The position numbers and the translations under genes were made by a program. The notes beneath the pieces were generated by a model. It was not told the DNA's origin. It made no database searches and worked only from the letters and a program-made list of their open reading frames with translations. Of a stretch of 64,000 nt of DNA, positions 32,574 through 43,487 are shown piece after piece. Numbering within the stretch: position 1 is the stretch's first letter; each line of letters starts with the position of its first letter. Source of the stretch: Hypomesus transpacificus (Eukaryota; Chordata; Actinopteri; Osmeriformes; Osmeridae); contig NC_061071.1 in the NCBI RefSeq assembly GCF_021917145.1, positions 1,328,460 through 1,392,459 on the forward strand. The letters run 5' to 3'.

Positions 32574-32579
32574 AATAAA
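32574..32579 (+). other. Candidate polyadenylation signal of zdbf2
   Basis: AATAAA about 360 bp after the zdbf2 stop and only about 55 bp before the dytn stop codon on the other strand. Confidence 0.6.
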
Positions 32580-32632
32580 TAACTTTCTTATCAGTCCATT
32601 GAGTCATGAGTCCATGGAGGGGGAAGAGAGGG

Positions 32633-33589
32633 CTAAAAGGGTATGTTTGTGCTGATGGTTGAGACCAGCTGACTCACTGCGTCTGCTACTTCTGCTGCAG
32701 TCTCCAACAGTTTCCCACTCGTTCTGCTCTCTGCAAGAGCATGCACTTGTATTAACACATTAATATCTGCGTGTGTGTATAGGTAGCATGGTCTGTGTAT
32801 GTATGTACAGGATTTGTGTGTGTAGACTCAGCTATGTGTGTGTGTGTGTAGACCACCTGTGTGTGTGTAGACTCACCAGTGTGTGTGTGTGTGGGCAGAG
32901 ACAGCGAAGTCTTCAGTCGCTGCACCAGGTCACACAGCTGTTCTTCTACTGAACCACAACTCCCAGAATGCTCTTCTTCAAGGAAATGTAGGTGCCCTAT
33001 TGGATAAGATTGCTTTCTGTCTGCCAAATGGGCCCTTTCTTGTTCTGCTTGGTGTTGAGGGGGATGAGGAGGGTTCACAACCCTCAGAATTGTGGGAAAA
33101 CTTGTTTTTGGGACTCTCCCACCAACCCTCCCTTCCAGCTCATCACTCTCTTCCCTCACTGTCGCTTCATCATGCATGCGATCGACTTCTCTGACTTCAC
33201 CCCCTCCCCTTTGTTCCTCCTGCTCCTCCTCTTCCTCCACCTCCTCCTCCACCTCCTCTTGCTCTTCCTCCACCTGCTCCTCCTCTTCCTCCACCTCTTC
33301 CTCCACCTCCTCCTGCTCCTCCTCTTCTTCCACCTTCTCATGCTCTGTCTCTTCGTGTCCTGGATCAGAGAGAGGTGGCAAGCCCCCGGTCCCAGCAGGG
33401 TAGTCTGCCTGGGGCATGTGGGTGGGGCTGCAGGTAGCGTGTGGGCGTGTGTCTGTCTGGGAAGAGGAGACAGGAAGACAGGTAAACATGCCATCAGGTT
33501 AGTCTCTTTATGTGCCTGTTAGTTTGGACTACTATCTCTGAGTGTGTGTACCAGTGTACTAGTGACTGTGTGTACATGAGTGTATGTGT

Positions 33590-33627
<38 letters not shown>

Positions 33628-36600
33628 CTGTGAGAGCATGTCCTGCAGCTTCAGGTTTTGCTGTCTCAGCTTCTCCATCTCAGCCTCCATCAGGGAGCAG
33701 CGATCTTCCAGGCAGCCCTGCTCCGCCTGCAGCGCCACCCGCAGCACCTGCATCTGCCTCTCCAGCAACCTACACATACAGACACACACACCACACACAC
33801 AGACACACACAGACACACACCACACACACAGACACACACCACACACACCACACACACACACACCACACACACAGACACACACCACACACACCACACACAC
33901 AGACACACACCGACACACACCATACACACAGACACACACCACACACACAGACACACACCACACAGACACACCACACAAACAGACACACACCACACAGACA
34001 CACCACACAAACAGACACACCACACAAACAGGCATGCACACACACCCAAAGAGACACACATACACAAACACAGTGTCTGGTTGTAGTTTGGGGTGGAAAG
34101 GGGGTATATGTTGGGAGTTAGTTTGGGGCCACTAACCATTTGTCCCTCTGTAGGTCTCTCACATCCTTCAGAAGCACAGAGGATCCTCTCTGTAGAACAA
34201 CAACACCACCAGATGATTCTACTCATGAGATCAGTTATTTAGTTTGATCAATTCCAACCAATGAGAGCAGACTAGAGAGGTCACCTGGGGACATTGTGTC
34301 TCCTCCTCTGTCTGTAGGGCTTTAGACTGTAGGCTGACGGGGGGTGGAGGGGGGGAGGGGGGCAGAGGGGGGACAGGGGAAAGGATATGAGCTTGGGGAT
34401 ATGAGTGGTTGTCACTGGAAACAGACTCTTGACAGACAGGTGAGGCAGCCAACTGGGGTGGGTCAGGGGAAGGGGCTCTGGAATACAAAACAACATTTAT
34501 ACATAAAAACATTAATAACAATACACTGTATTGATCAAGGATATAACATGTATACCTGAGGAGGGGTACAGGTGAGTGGTAGGGGCGGAGTCTTACCTGC
34601 TCTGCGTCAGACTCCTTCTCTGAAACCCTGAGCGGGTGTATCGTCGTGGCAATAGGGCGTGGCGGGCGTTGTGAGCTAGCGAAGCCAAGGACTCTCTCCA
34701 GGAGGGCTGGAGTAAAATCACAATGTTCACACGTGTGTACGTAAATGTGTGAGTGCAGTGCTCCTATACTGGATGTGTGTTCCTGCAGTGCTCCTGTACT
34801 GGATGTGTGTTCCTGAGAGCAGTGCTCCTGTACTGGGTGTGTGTTCCTGCAGTGCTCCTGTACTGGATGTGTGTTCCTGCAGTGCTCCTGTACTGGGTGA
34901 GTGTACCTGAGTGCAGAGCTCCTGTACTGGGTGTGTGTTCCTGAGTGCAGAGCTCCTGTACTGGGTGAGTGTACCTGAGTGCAGAGCTCCTGTACTGGGT
35001 GAGTGTACCTGAGTGCAGTGCTCCTGTACTGGATGTGAGCTCTTGTGTTTCTTGGTGTATCTCTCTGTCAAGAAGCAGGTTTGGCAGAGGTGAAGGTTCA
35101 CACATTTCATACAGCGATACCTGCAGACACCACAGCACAGGGTCACCCCAACCCACATTCATCACTACACCTGATCAACACATCCACAGGGTCACACACA
35201 CACCTGAGCCCTGTGATTGGGTGGGTGTTGCAGGCGTGGCAGCGAGTGGGGTGGCGGAGGGCCTCGCTGGCTGACAGGCGGTCCAGTATGGAGAGCCACA
35301 GCAGCAGACACGGGCCACTCTGCAGCCACGACACCAGCTGGTCCTCACACACACACGGGCCCAGGACCTGCAAACACACATTACATTCATTTAGCACATA
35401 CTAAATTAATTGATCCAAAGTGACATACTAATAGTATTTTGGTGGATAGAGAGCAGTCCATGTACGGTACACACTCAGATTCCATGAAGAGATTCAGATC
35501 AACTCACACACTCAGATTCCATGAAGAGATTCAGATTAACTCACACACTCAGATTCCATGAAGAGATTCAGATCAACTCACACACTCAGATTCCATGAAG
35601 AGATTCAGATTAACTCACCCCATTAAAGCAGGATCGCACTGCCGTCTCCACTGACCCGAACACACTGCTCTCCTGCACTGCAGCCGGCACCTTCACACAC
35701 ACACAGTGTGTATAGTGTGTGTATAGAGTGTGTATAGAGTGTGTATAGAGTGTGTGTGTACCTGGCTGAGGTCCTCCAGTAAGACTCTCAGGCCGTTCCT
35801 GCTGACAGAGCTGCTCTCTCCCCTGCTGCTCCTCTCCGCCAGACATGCTAGAGCTGTTCATGGACACACCCCTCTTCACCTGTGTGTGTGTGTGTGCATG
35901 TATCTGTGTGTGTGCATCTGTGTGTGTGTGCACGTATCTGTGTGTGTGTGTATCTGTGTGTGTGCTCCTCACCTCGGTGTTTGGCTGACAGTGTGTCTGC
36001 TGACAGCACAATGAGAACAGCTTCCAAAGCTCTGACACAGATGGACCCTGTCTGCTCCCTGGAATACAGTCCTGATTCAGGCTGGAGAAAGCTGACCTGT
36101 GTGTGTACGTGTGTGTGTGTATCCTTGTGTATGTATGTATGTGTGTGTGTGTACATACGTGTACCGACCTGTCGTAGAGGCGGTAAAGGAGTCTGCAGAT
36201 CTGCTCAGGGGCCTCACTCGCTACCTGGCCTGACAGTTCCTCCGATACACTTTGGAACATCCTGTTAATGCACAGCATCACTTCCTGCTTGGTGAGCTGG
36301 GCCCCGCCTCCAGACAGCAGGCGCAAAGCAGGAAGTACTTCCTTCACTGTCACCACGTGCACTGCAACACACTGTGTCAGCTATACACTGCTTTGAACAT
36401 ATGTTCATGTACATCAAACACATTGACACTAAAGCAGCATCAGAGCCAGAACAACCAGGTTAAAGAACAGCTTCTTCCCAGAAGCTGTCAGACTTACTAA
36501 CTATGCCACACCCCAGAACTGACAAAACTGAACTGTTACACTGAATTGTTTCCACTATGCTGCTAATCTCTCAGGTTCGTCTAGTATGTATCAATGTGTG

Positions 36601-37648
36601 TATGTATGATTGGTTGTCTGTATTTATTGTGACTCACTGAGACAGAGCTTCTGGAGGGAGCGTAGCTTCAGCGCAGCGCGGTAGACAGCTGGGTTAGGGT
36701 TAGGGTTGACAGCTAGGCGAACTTCATCCAAGCCCTCTGAGAGAGTCAAGATATACAGGCACATCCAGATACACAGACCCACACAGAGAACACAGAGAAC
36801 ACAGAACCAGACAGAGAACACAGAACCACACAGAGAACACAGAACCACACAGAGAACACAGAACCACACAGAAAACACAGAGAACACAGACCCACACAGA
36901 GAACACAGAACCACACAGAGAACACAGACCCACACAGAGAACACAGACCCACACAGAGAACATAGAACCACACAGAGAACACAGGGTTCAACAAGTCTGC
37001 TACCACATTGTACTTTGTACAAGGTACACCGTCTGGTGGTCCCACCACTCAAGAGCGCCCGGTCCCAACACAAGCTCTTCTCCTGTCTGGCCCCCCAATT
37101 GTGGAATCAACTCCCCACCTCCATCAGAGACACTAACTCCCCACCCTCAAGAAAAGGCTCAAGACGCACTTGTTCCAGGAGTACAACGGTTTTTCAGAAT
37201 GAATGGCTGGACCTGATGCTAGTAGATGCCAGGATCACAAATGACTCTTATTGAGAGACTAGTTGCTCTTGTTGGTTAGTTGGAACTGATTTAAATGATT
37301 GTACTCGCTGCAAAATATATTGTTGTTGCTTGCTTTTTTTGCTACAGGTACACTCTTGCACTTTTGAGGTTCATGTTGTTTTATTGTAACTTGTTTAACT
37401 ACATACTCTTGTGGCTCTGGCCTTTGGCACTTACTTGTTTTTTCACAATGTATGCTTCATGTTTTGGCAAAGCAATGTTAGGGGCTATCTCGTTGTTATG
37501 ATCAGTGACCTATGCACTTTTGTAAAGCTCTCTCTTGGAGGTCGCATTGGATAAAGCGTCTGCTAAATGTAAAAATGTAATGTAGTTTGTGTACTTTGTA
37601 CAAGAGATACAGTGCTTTGTATCACTTACCCAAGCTGTCTAGATCCAT
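32633..37648 (-). CDS. dytn: Dystrotelin (dystrophin-related ZZ-domain protein), fourteen coding exons
   Basis: Minus-strand coding exons: 37648-37630, 36736-36638, 36361-36169, 36091-35973, 35853-35762, 35690-35619, 35367-35204, 35120-35009, 34706-34597, 34477-34285, 34189-34137, 33769-33628, 33456-32877 and 32730-32633 (2,046 nt, 681 aa; human about 578 aa). The border of exons 3 and 4 is ambiguous: a pair ending at 36165 and starting at 36096 also keeps the frame. The EF-hand-like region includes AVYRAALKLRSLQKLCLM and GSICVRALEAVLIVLSADTL. The ZZ zinc finger runs RCHACNTHPITGLRYRCMKC then CQTCFLTER. A coiled coil follows (LLERQMQVLRVALQAEQ), then a Glu-rich stretch and AAEVADAVSQLVSTI at the end. 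Dystrotelin belongs to the dystrophin/dystrobrevin superfamily; its function is poorly known. Neighbouring zdbf2 supports orthology. Confidence 0.92.
33210..33345 (-). repeat. Coding GAG-rich repeat in dytn exon 13
   Basis: Triplet-based CCT/CTT repeat on plus encodes about 45 residues rich in Glu with Val and Gln on minus. It is in frame with dytn. Confidence 0.85.
33596..33624. repeat. TG dinucleotide run beside a dytn donor
   Basis: TGTGTG run placed immediately after the splice donor of the coiled-coil exon (donor at 33627). Confidence 0.8.
33775..34060. repeat. CACACA/CAGACACAC microsatellite in a dytn intron
   Basis: Imperfect units such as CAGACACACACCACACACA starting a few bases from the exon 12 acceptor at 33770. 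Reading frames on both strands are artefacts. Confidence 0.9.
34745..35035 (-). repeat. 34-bp minisatellite seeded by the end of the dytn ZZ exon
   Basis: Nine to ten units containing CCAGTACAGGAGC and CTGCACTCAGGTACACTCAC on minus. The first unit is the coding end of the exon (HPVQEHCTQ) plus its donor at 35009/35008. Later units repeat exon-like sequence and donor, with at least two more intact CAG/GTACAC sites. Confidence 0.9.
35455..35618. repeat. 37-bp tandem repeat, four copies, in a dytn intron
   Basis: Units contain CACTCAGATTCCATGAAGAG and ATTCAGATCAACTCACA. The last abuts the exon 6 donor at 35619. Confidence 0.85.
36775..36985. repeat. ACACAGAGAAC-type minisatellite in dytn intron 1
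   Basis: About 12 units of 19 bp, CACACAGAGAACACAGAAC, with CCC variants. Confidence 0.9.
37005..37585 (+). mobile_element. L2-like LINE 3' fragment in dytn intron 1
   Basis: Plus-strand reading contains APQLWNQLPTSIRD, then a 3' region ending GGATAAAGCGTCTGCTAAATG, the same tail seen at about 10,440 and 38,850. A related copy lies in reverse at about 56,865-57,420. Confidence 0.7.
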
Positions 37649-38745
37649 GATAACAGCACTAGTTCCTGTACATATGGTTGAGACCTCCACAGCAGCTGAA
37701 CTATAAGGAGATGCAGGATCAGACCTCCAGGCAGCAATCTGCACCACGGCAATAAATCATCTGAACTCCCCCCCCCCCCCCCCCCCCCCATCCAAAAAGC
37801 ACATTTATTTTTTCATAATTCAATCATGGATTTTTATTGAATCCCAAATGAGTCTGAATGTACGAGCATAAAACATATACTTTCTGAATTTCAAAATGTA
37901 AGTAAACTGTATTATACTGTTATGTTTGATATATGTTTGAGTTATGTACAATACATGGCTGAACTGTAAACTGGATTTCGTCTCATCTCGCCCACACTCC
38001 AATACTCTAGGTGGCAATAACACACCAATAACAACACAGCACCCACAATTAAACCTCAACAAATAAGATAATGCTTCATTTTGTCCTTCAGACTGAAGTG
38101 GCGCGAATTTTGTATTTTCTAAAACTACGGAAGTAATAATAATAATAGAGTTGGCGATCTAATAAGTAATGATGTCTGTGTATTATTGAAAGTAGGCGAA
38201 TGCAATGTATGTTTAATACAATTAACTGTAGATAGGTGTAGCGTTACTTAACTTTAGTGGCTAGGTTAGCTATCTTGTAGGCCTACTAGGTTTGCATGTA
38301 ATCAATCATATGTCAACCGGTCATCCATCACCATCATCATGCCTCTGTAAATGAACTAGTTAGTTAGCTAGCTAGGATACTACTACCACCCGAACTGACA
38401 AAATTCCACGTACCCGTTCTGTGTTATATCTGCCAAAGTCGTCAGCAGCAGACAGACAACCTGAGTTATGAATGTACTGTAGTCGAAAGACAAGCTGCTG
38501 AAGATATACCTTGCTGATGCAACAACTGCACGTTTCAGGTACTGGACCAGCTCGAATGACGGCATGAATTATATATTATGCCAGTACAGCCAACGTCTGT
38601 TGCGCTTGGAGATGAGGGAGTCACAGTGGGCAGGTCCACTAGCAGTTACTGAGTAGCGGTGTCATGAAGTTGTGATCTTCAACTATGGCTATGGGCTGAC
38701 CAGTTTGGCTGCAGGTTTTCAGATATGTATTATTTTGTTTTACAG
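37649..38745. other. Region upstream of dytn and the CARD locus
   Basis: Contains a run of about 20 C at 37769-37788 and mostly AT-rich sequence. A short plus-strand frame from the ATG at 38578-38580 (MPVQPTSVALGDEGVTVGR) might be a first exon of the CARD locus, but no donor with the right phase was found. Confidence 0.3.
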
Positions 38746-39663
38746 GTGTCAGTTTCCAACCAACCATCTACTACCCTGAGTTATGATCAGTGACATATGC
38801 ACTTATGTAAAGCTCTCACTTGGAAGTCGCTTAATTAAAGGGTCTGCTAAATGAATAAATGTACTACCCAACCATTACAAGCCACGGAGCCTCAGACCGC
38901 AGAACTGAAGTCCTGAGTAAGAGGGAACAGGCTGATGCCTCCAGAACAGGTGCTGTCAAAAGGAAGCTGCCCTCCACTGACACACACTTTATAGACTGTC
39001 GGTACAAGCAACATCTGAAGAAGCAGAAGATGTTTCTGAGTAGAGTTTAAGGAGCGGACCCAGACTACATCCTTCAGCATGCACAAATAGAGAGTTTGGT
39101 GATAGATCGAGACTACAATAATCTGGTATGAGGTTTGAACAATTGTACAGAACAAATACAAAAGGAATCATGTTTAATAGGCAGATCAATCTTAAATTCA
39201 GATTCTGAATGACATTTATATAGTCTTGCATGATGTTGCATTCTCTCTTTTTTGACAAGTTTAAACTTTCTAGTTGCTTTTTATGGACAAAATGACCTTT
39301 AATAGAAAACATTTCAATTATTCACTTGGATTTTAAAGAATGTTTAATTGTTCATGAAATGAAGACTTGTGTCTTTCTGATTTCACTCTCCTATCATTGT
39401 GGAAGATGGACAACTGCTCGCTTACTGGAGAAAACAAAGCGATCAGACTTCTAGACATGCTGAAGAGGAAGGGAGAGGAGACATGTTGTCAGTTCCTGTA
39501 TTTGCTGCAGACAAACACAGCAATTAGAAAGCAGTTCCGCGAACTGGCTGATCTTCTCTGTCCCTATACTATACCAGATGTCCACGTCCCTGCCCCCCCT
39601 GCTCCCCCTGTCCCCCCTGCTCCTGGAAGGACATTTGGTATAGCACACTTGTTTCTCCAGTGA
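38746..39663 (+). pseudogene. CARD-domain protein gene, interrupted
   Basis: Two exon-like blocks, 38746-39125 (TACAG acceptor, CTG/GTATGA donor) and 39406-39663, share phase. Together they encode a caspase-recruitment-domain-like C-terminus: YKQHLKKQKMFLSRV, DPDYILQHAQIESLVIDRDY, then NKAIRLLDMLKRKGEETCCQ and FLYLLQ. CARDs assemble death-fold complexes in apoptosis or innate immunity. Two lesions are visible. An 85-bp L2 tail (38778-38862) flanked by the 8-bp TACTACCC duplication brings in-frame stops, and a TAA at 39048-39050 interrupts the CARD between helices 1 and 2. The L2 tail also supplies an ATG at 38859. It is most likely a pseudogene. An assembly error at the TAA or an unseen splice form is possible. 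The exact CARD family was not identified. Confidence 0.65.
38778..38862 (+). mobile_element. 5'-truncated L2 tail inserted in a coding exon
   Basis: The sequence ATCAGTGACATATGCACTTA through GGGTCTGCTAAATGAATAAA matches the L2 tail near 37,500-37,575. It is flanked by TACTACCC at 38770-38777 and 38863-38870. Confidence 0.8.
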
Positions 39664-40337
39664 TCGTTCCTTGCCTACATATTTCTGCTCACCAAGCATG
39701 TTGAGTTTGTGTTTTCTGTCTAACAGAACACACAGATCTATTGGGATCAAAAGTCAATCCTGTTCAGCTGTTGAACTGCTGCAACATGTGATAACAGGGT
39801 CACACCAGAGGAGACAGGTTACTATAGCAACATGTGATAACAGGGTCACACCAGAGGAGACAGGTTACTATAGCAACATGCTGCTGTTGGAGACATACCA
39901 CCCAGCTAGGCCAACAACTACAGATCATATCTAAGTAAAGTGTGCTTTGGCTGTGCTGGATTTAAATCCTGGATAAGTGTCTTGGAGATGTTAGAAGCTC
40001 ACACAGCTATTCCTCACCTAGGCCACCTTTGCTGCCTTCTAAACTTTGGAAAATTATTTTCCTCATGGCTCCAGGAATGAAGGCTTGTGATATTGGGTAG
40101 CCTATCAATACATGAGGATTACTGGAGAATTCTGCGATACTAAACTTCAAAAAGACGTGAATCCACAGCAACAGTGACTCTGAAGTTCTAACTCCCTCAA
40201 ATAAGCGTGGTACAATATGAAGTCTCTTCCTGATCTCAATTTTGGAAAGTATCAATGATAACTAATCCTGTTGTGAAAAGGTAAAACATTACTTATTTTT
40301 TTCATGGCAGACTCCTCCCCCTCCTGCAGACTCCTCC
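39664..40337. other. Region between the CARD locus and the GPCR gene
   Basis: A 52-bp tandem duplication (ACATGTGATAACAGGGTCAC, about 39,783-39,890) lies here. Otherwise no gene or element recognised. Confidence 0.5.
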
Positions 40338-41920
40338 TCACATAGGCTCCTCCCTTCCTTTTCTGCAGGCTCTTCCGCCCTGCAGACCCCCTCTCCCACA
40401 GGCCCCTCCCCCCAGCAGGCTCCTCAGGTTCTGGCGGAACTGCCAGGAGGAGCAGTAGTAGAGGACTGGGTCAAAGCAGCAGTGGAAGCTGTTGAAGGCC
40501 AGAGCCAGCTTGTAGCCGGCGTACAGACTGCGGCTCTGGGAGCTGAGGACAAAGTGGACCGCCTGGAGGATGATGATCGGCAGGTAGCAGGTCACGAAGC
40601 ATGCACCCGTCACGGCCACCACGGCCTGCGCCCGCCGCAGGGACGCTGTCTCCCTTTCTCCTTTATCCAGCACCCTTGACTTGCGCAGGGTCCTCACCAC
40701 GGCAACATAACAGCCAATCAGGATGATGAGCGGAATTAAGTAGAACAGAACCATGATAGCTATGAAGTAAAGGTATGCTAGGGGCGTGCTGTGGAACAGC
40801 CTGCGAGGAACCACGTCAAAGCAGGTGGTGATGTTGAGCTGTGCGACCCTCAGAGTGAGGTTGTGCTGCAGCAAGGGGGTCTGGGTGACTAGAACCAGCA
40901 CCCAGATGAGCAGGCATGTGGCGGCTGCACGGGGTGAGGTGCGCCAGTGCTGGGTGCGTAGCGGCCACACCACTCCACAGTAGCGCTCCAGGGAGATGGT
41001 GCAGGTGGTGAGGACACACACATGCATGTTGCAGTGGAGCAGGAGGGTGGAGGCGCCACACAGGAAGGAGCCCCACGGCCAGTCGTTGCCCTGGAAATGG
41101 TACAGAACCTGGACACACACACAGGAAAGGGATTCGACAATGTAGTTTAGCGGTCAATCTAACCACATCAAGTCTTTATCATCGCTGTGGTGCCACATAC
41201 TGATAAGCTACTGTCAAGGAGTTGTGACATATCTGCTCTGATCACCCATATGCATCCGCACACAGTTTTTTCAAAGTATGCACATTTTTCCTAAACTTTT
41301 GAGGTTCGTTTTTATGATGTATGGAGTCAAACATACAGTTATATAGGACTTGTCTTGAAACACAGCAAGCAAGAATATGCTGTAGGAACCTAGCTTTCCA
41401 CTGGGTTCTGCAATGACAACTGACAGCTGTTTTAGGGTAGTAGTGAATGTAACCACAGCATGAGGGCTGAGTGCAGAGGTGGAGGAGTTAAGGCTGCCGC
41501 GTGCTGGAAACCACCACACGGTGGGAGCACTTCTCCTTGAACCTTCAACTTTGCCACCTCTATCTTTGCCACCTCTATCTTTCCCACCTCTATCTTTGCC
41601 ACCTCTGCTTTCTTGCAACCTGCAGTTGAAGAACCTCACTCCTGTGCAGAGGGACGAGGCCCCGTCTCTGTCCTCACCTGCAGAGGCAGCGACGCGCTGT
41701 ACATCAGGTCTGCCAGCACCAGGTTCACAGCAAATAGGCTGGTGGGACTGTGGCGTCTGCAGGGGATGCTCACCAGCGCCACCAGGGACACCAGGTTGAA
41801 GGGGGTACTGCAGATGAAGACCAGCAGGTAGACAGACGGCACAGCACGTGTCATCAGCGGGCTGATAAGCATCTCCAGAGTGCCGTTTCTCAGCGCTGTG
41901 GCAACGGGGGTTGCGTTCAT
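40338..41920 (-). CDS. p2ry8: P2Y-family GPCR, P2RY8-like
   Basis: Two coding exons, 41920-41678 and 41108-40338 (1,014 nt, 337 aa; human P2RY8 is 359 aa), join in phase 0 at LPLQ/VLYHFQGNDWPWG. It is a seven-helix class A receptor. TM1-2 lies in SVYLLVFICSTPFNLVSLVA and SLFAVNLVLADLMYSASLP, and the TM3 motif is SLERYCG. ECL2 has a cysteine (ITTCFDV) to pair with FLCGA at the top of TM3, and TM7 has FDPVLYY, the P2Y-type DPxxY. The N-terminus NGTLEML and ITTCFDV are shared with P2RY8, which recognises S-geranylgeranyl-L-glutathione and signals through G-alpha-13 to confine B cells. Assignment within the P2Y/P2RY8 group is from memory of human sequence. The intron holds a 15-bp repeat (TATCTTTGCCACCTC, about 41550-41615). 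Confidence 0.8.
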
Positions 41921-42193
41921 CCTGGGAGGGACCTGCTAGCTGTAAGGCTGTGGGTCGCTGAGAGAGATAGAAGAGTGGAGAAACAGCATGACACTCGGGT
42001 GAATACATGAAGAAAATACATTCACTACTTACGGAACATTAACTTTCATTTCATTAGAAGTGTAACAGACAGTTAATACAGTAGTGCATAACTTTTCCAT
42101 CTCTATACTTTCTAGATAAAATAATACATAAACAACTCGTCTATAAACTTTATATGAATAGTAGCAGTTAAGAAGACTGATCACATAGCTGGC

Positions 42194-42556
42194 CAGGGTT
42201 TCCCGCAGCACTTTTCAGTTAAGGCGCCTAACAGTGCGTGTCTACTACAGCGGACTACAGTGTCTACTACAGCGGAGCGGTGCGGAGCGGTGCGGTGCGG
42301 AGCGGTGCGTCGGCTTCCAATCCATTTTCAATGAAACCGGGTGTTGACGCTCATGTAGGGCATTGTGGGAGCGTAAGCGAGCGTCAACGCCCGGTTTCAT
42401 TGAAAATGAATTGGAAGCCGACGCTCCTCTACGCAACGTGACACGCACGGACACGCACGGTAAGCAACACACGGCTGCCGCTTTAACTACATCGTCCAAA
42501 AACAAAAAAAACACACCACAAATGCCACAATAACACATTTTCAGCAGGAAACCCTG
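42194..42556. mobile_element. MITE-like element with hAT-type ends and an internal hairpin
   Basis: Ends CAGGGTTTCCCGCAGCA and its reverse complement AGCAGGAAACCCTG resemble fish hAT MITE termini. The interior is a near-perfect inverted repeat (about 42306-42350 against 42378-42424, with GGCTTCCAAT and ATTGGAAGCC arms) beside GCGGAGCGGT repeats. Only a 5-bp CTGGC is shared by the flanks, so the target duplication is unresolved. Confidence 0.6.
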
Positions 42557-42589
42557 CTGGCCATAGATTAAATCACTATATACTTTTCA

Positions 42590-43020
42590 AATCAAGTTCA
42601 AGTCTTTTATTTGTCAGGTACACAGAACAACACAAGGTTAGACTGGGCACTGAAATTCTTAAGACAAGACAACGCAAGCACCTGGCATAACATAACATAT
42701 AAATACACAGAACATAATTTACATCTATGCTGAGCTTAAATAAGTGAAACTTCCTAAATATACAGGTAGCAATAAATAATCGACTATACTAATACTAAAA
42801 CATCCTAAATTACAGATAACAATAAATAGTACATTATACTAACCCTAAATGCACATAAAACCTGTTTCAACCCTATAACCTATTCTAACCTAAGTGGAGT
42901 ACAGTACAATAGTGCAAATTTGCAGATCAGTGACTAAGTCAATGACCAAACAGGAGCCTGGTGGCGAGGTACAGTGAGGTACAGTAGTGCAATGTTACTG
43001 ATAGAGCAACCAGTAGCTCC
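42590..43020 (-). mobile_element. Non-LTR retrotransposon 3' end, reverse orientation
   Basis: On the minus strand it matches the 3' region of the element at 54,190-54,650, sharing AATTTCAGTGCCCAGTCT, GACTTGAACTTG-like end sequence and CAGGCTCCTGTTTGGTCATT. It is 5' truncated, with only the UTR present. Confidence 0.75.
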
Positions 43021-43487
43021 AGTTCTCCAGTTGTAGAATTGAAAGAGTTGAGAAAGCTTTATAAAATGTTGCATACACAAAATGTATTCATTTCTACTTT
43101 CACATTAAAGACATTTGGCTTCCATTTGTGTCTAATACTCACCTCGTCTGAACAGAAGTGCAGTGTTCCAGTCGGGTCCCGCACAATGTGTTCTGCCTCA
43201 GGAAGTAACTCTGATCTTAAATTGTTACAATATAAGTGATGGTTTCAGTTCCGTGTTTGCTCAGGAAATCCTGTAGAGAAGGGCTGGTTAGGGGCAAACC
43301 CAACACCAACACACACACACACACACGTCTCTCAGCTCATTGAACAGCCTAGTGCTCTACTCTGTTCCAGTTACAAATCACCCTTCACTCCCCTTCAACC
43401 CCTCCTCTCACCCTGCCTCCCCCCCTCCTCAACCCTGGCTGGCCTCCCCCTCCCTCCCCCATCACCCCTCCCTCCTTCCCTCCCCCA

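Noticed and set aside
33510-34226. Multiple HTHT and CVCV frames
   Set aside because: They are CA/TG microsatellite translations around a real dytn coiled-coil exon.
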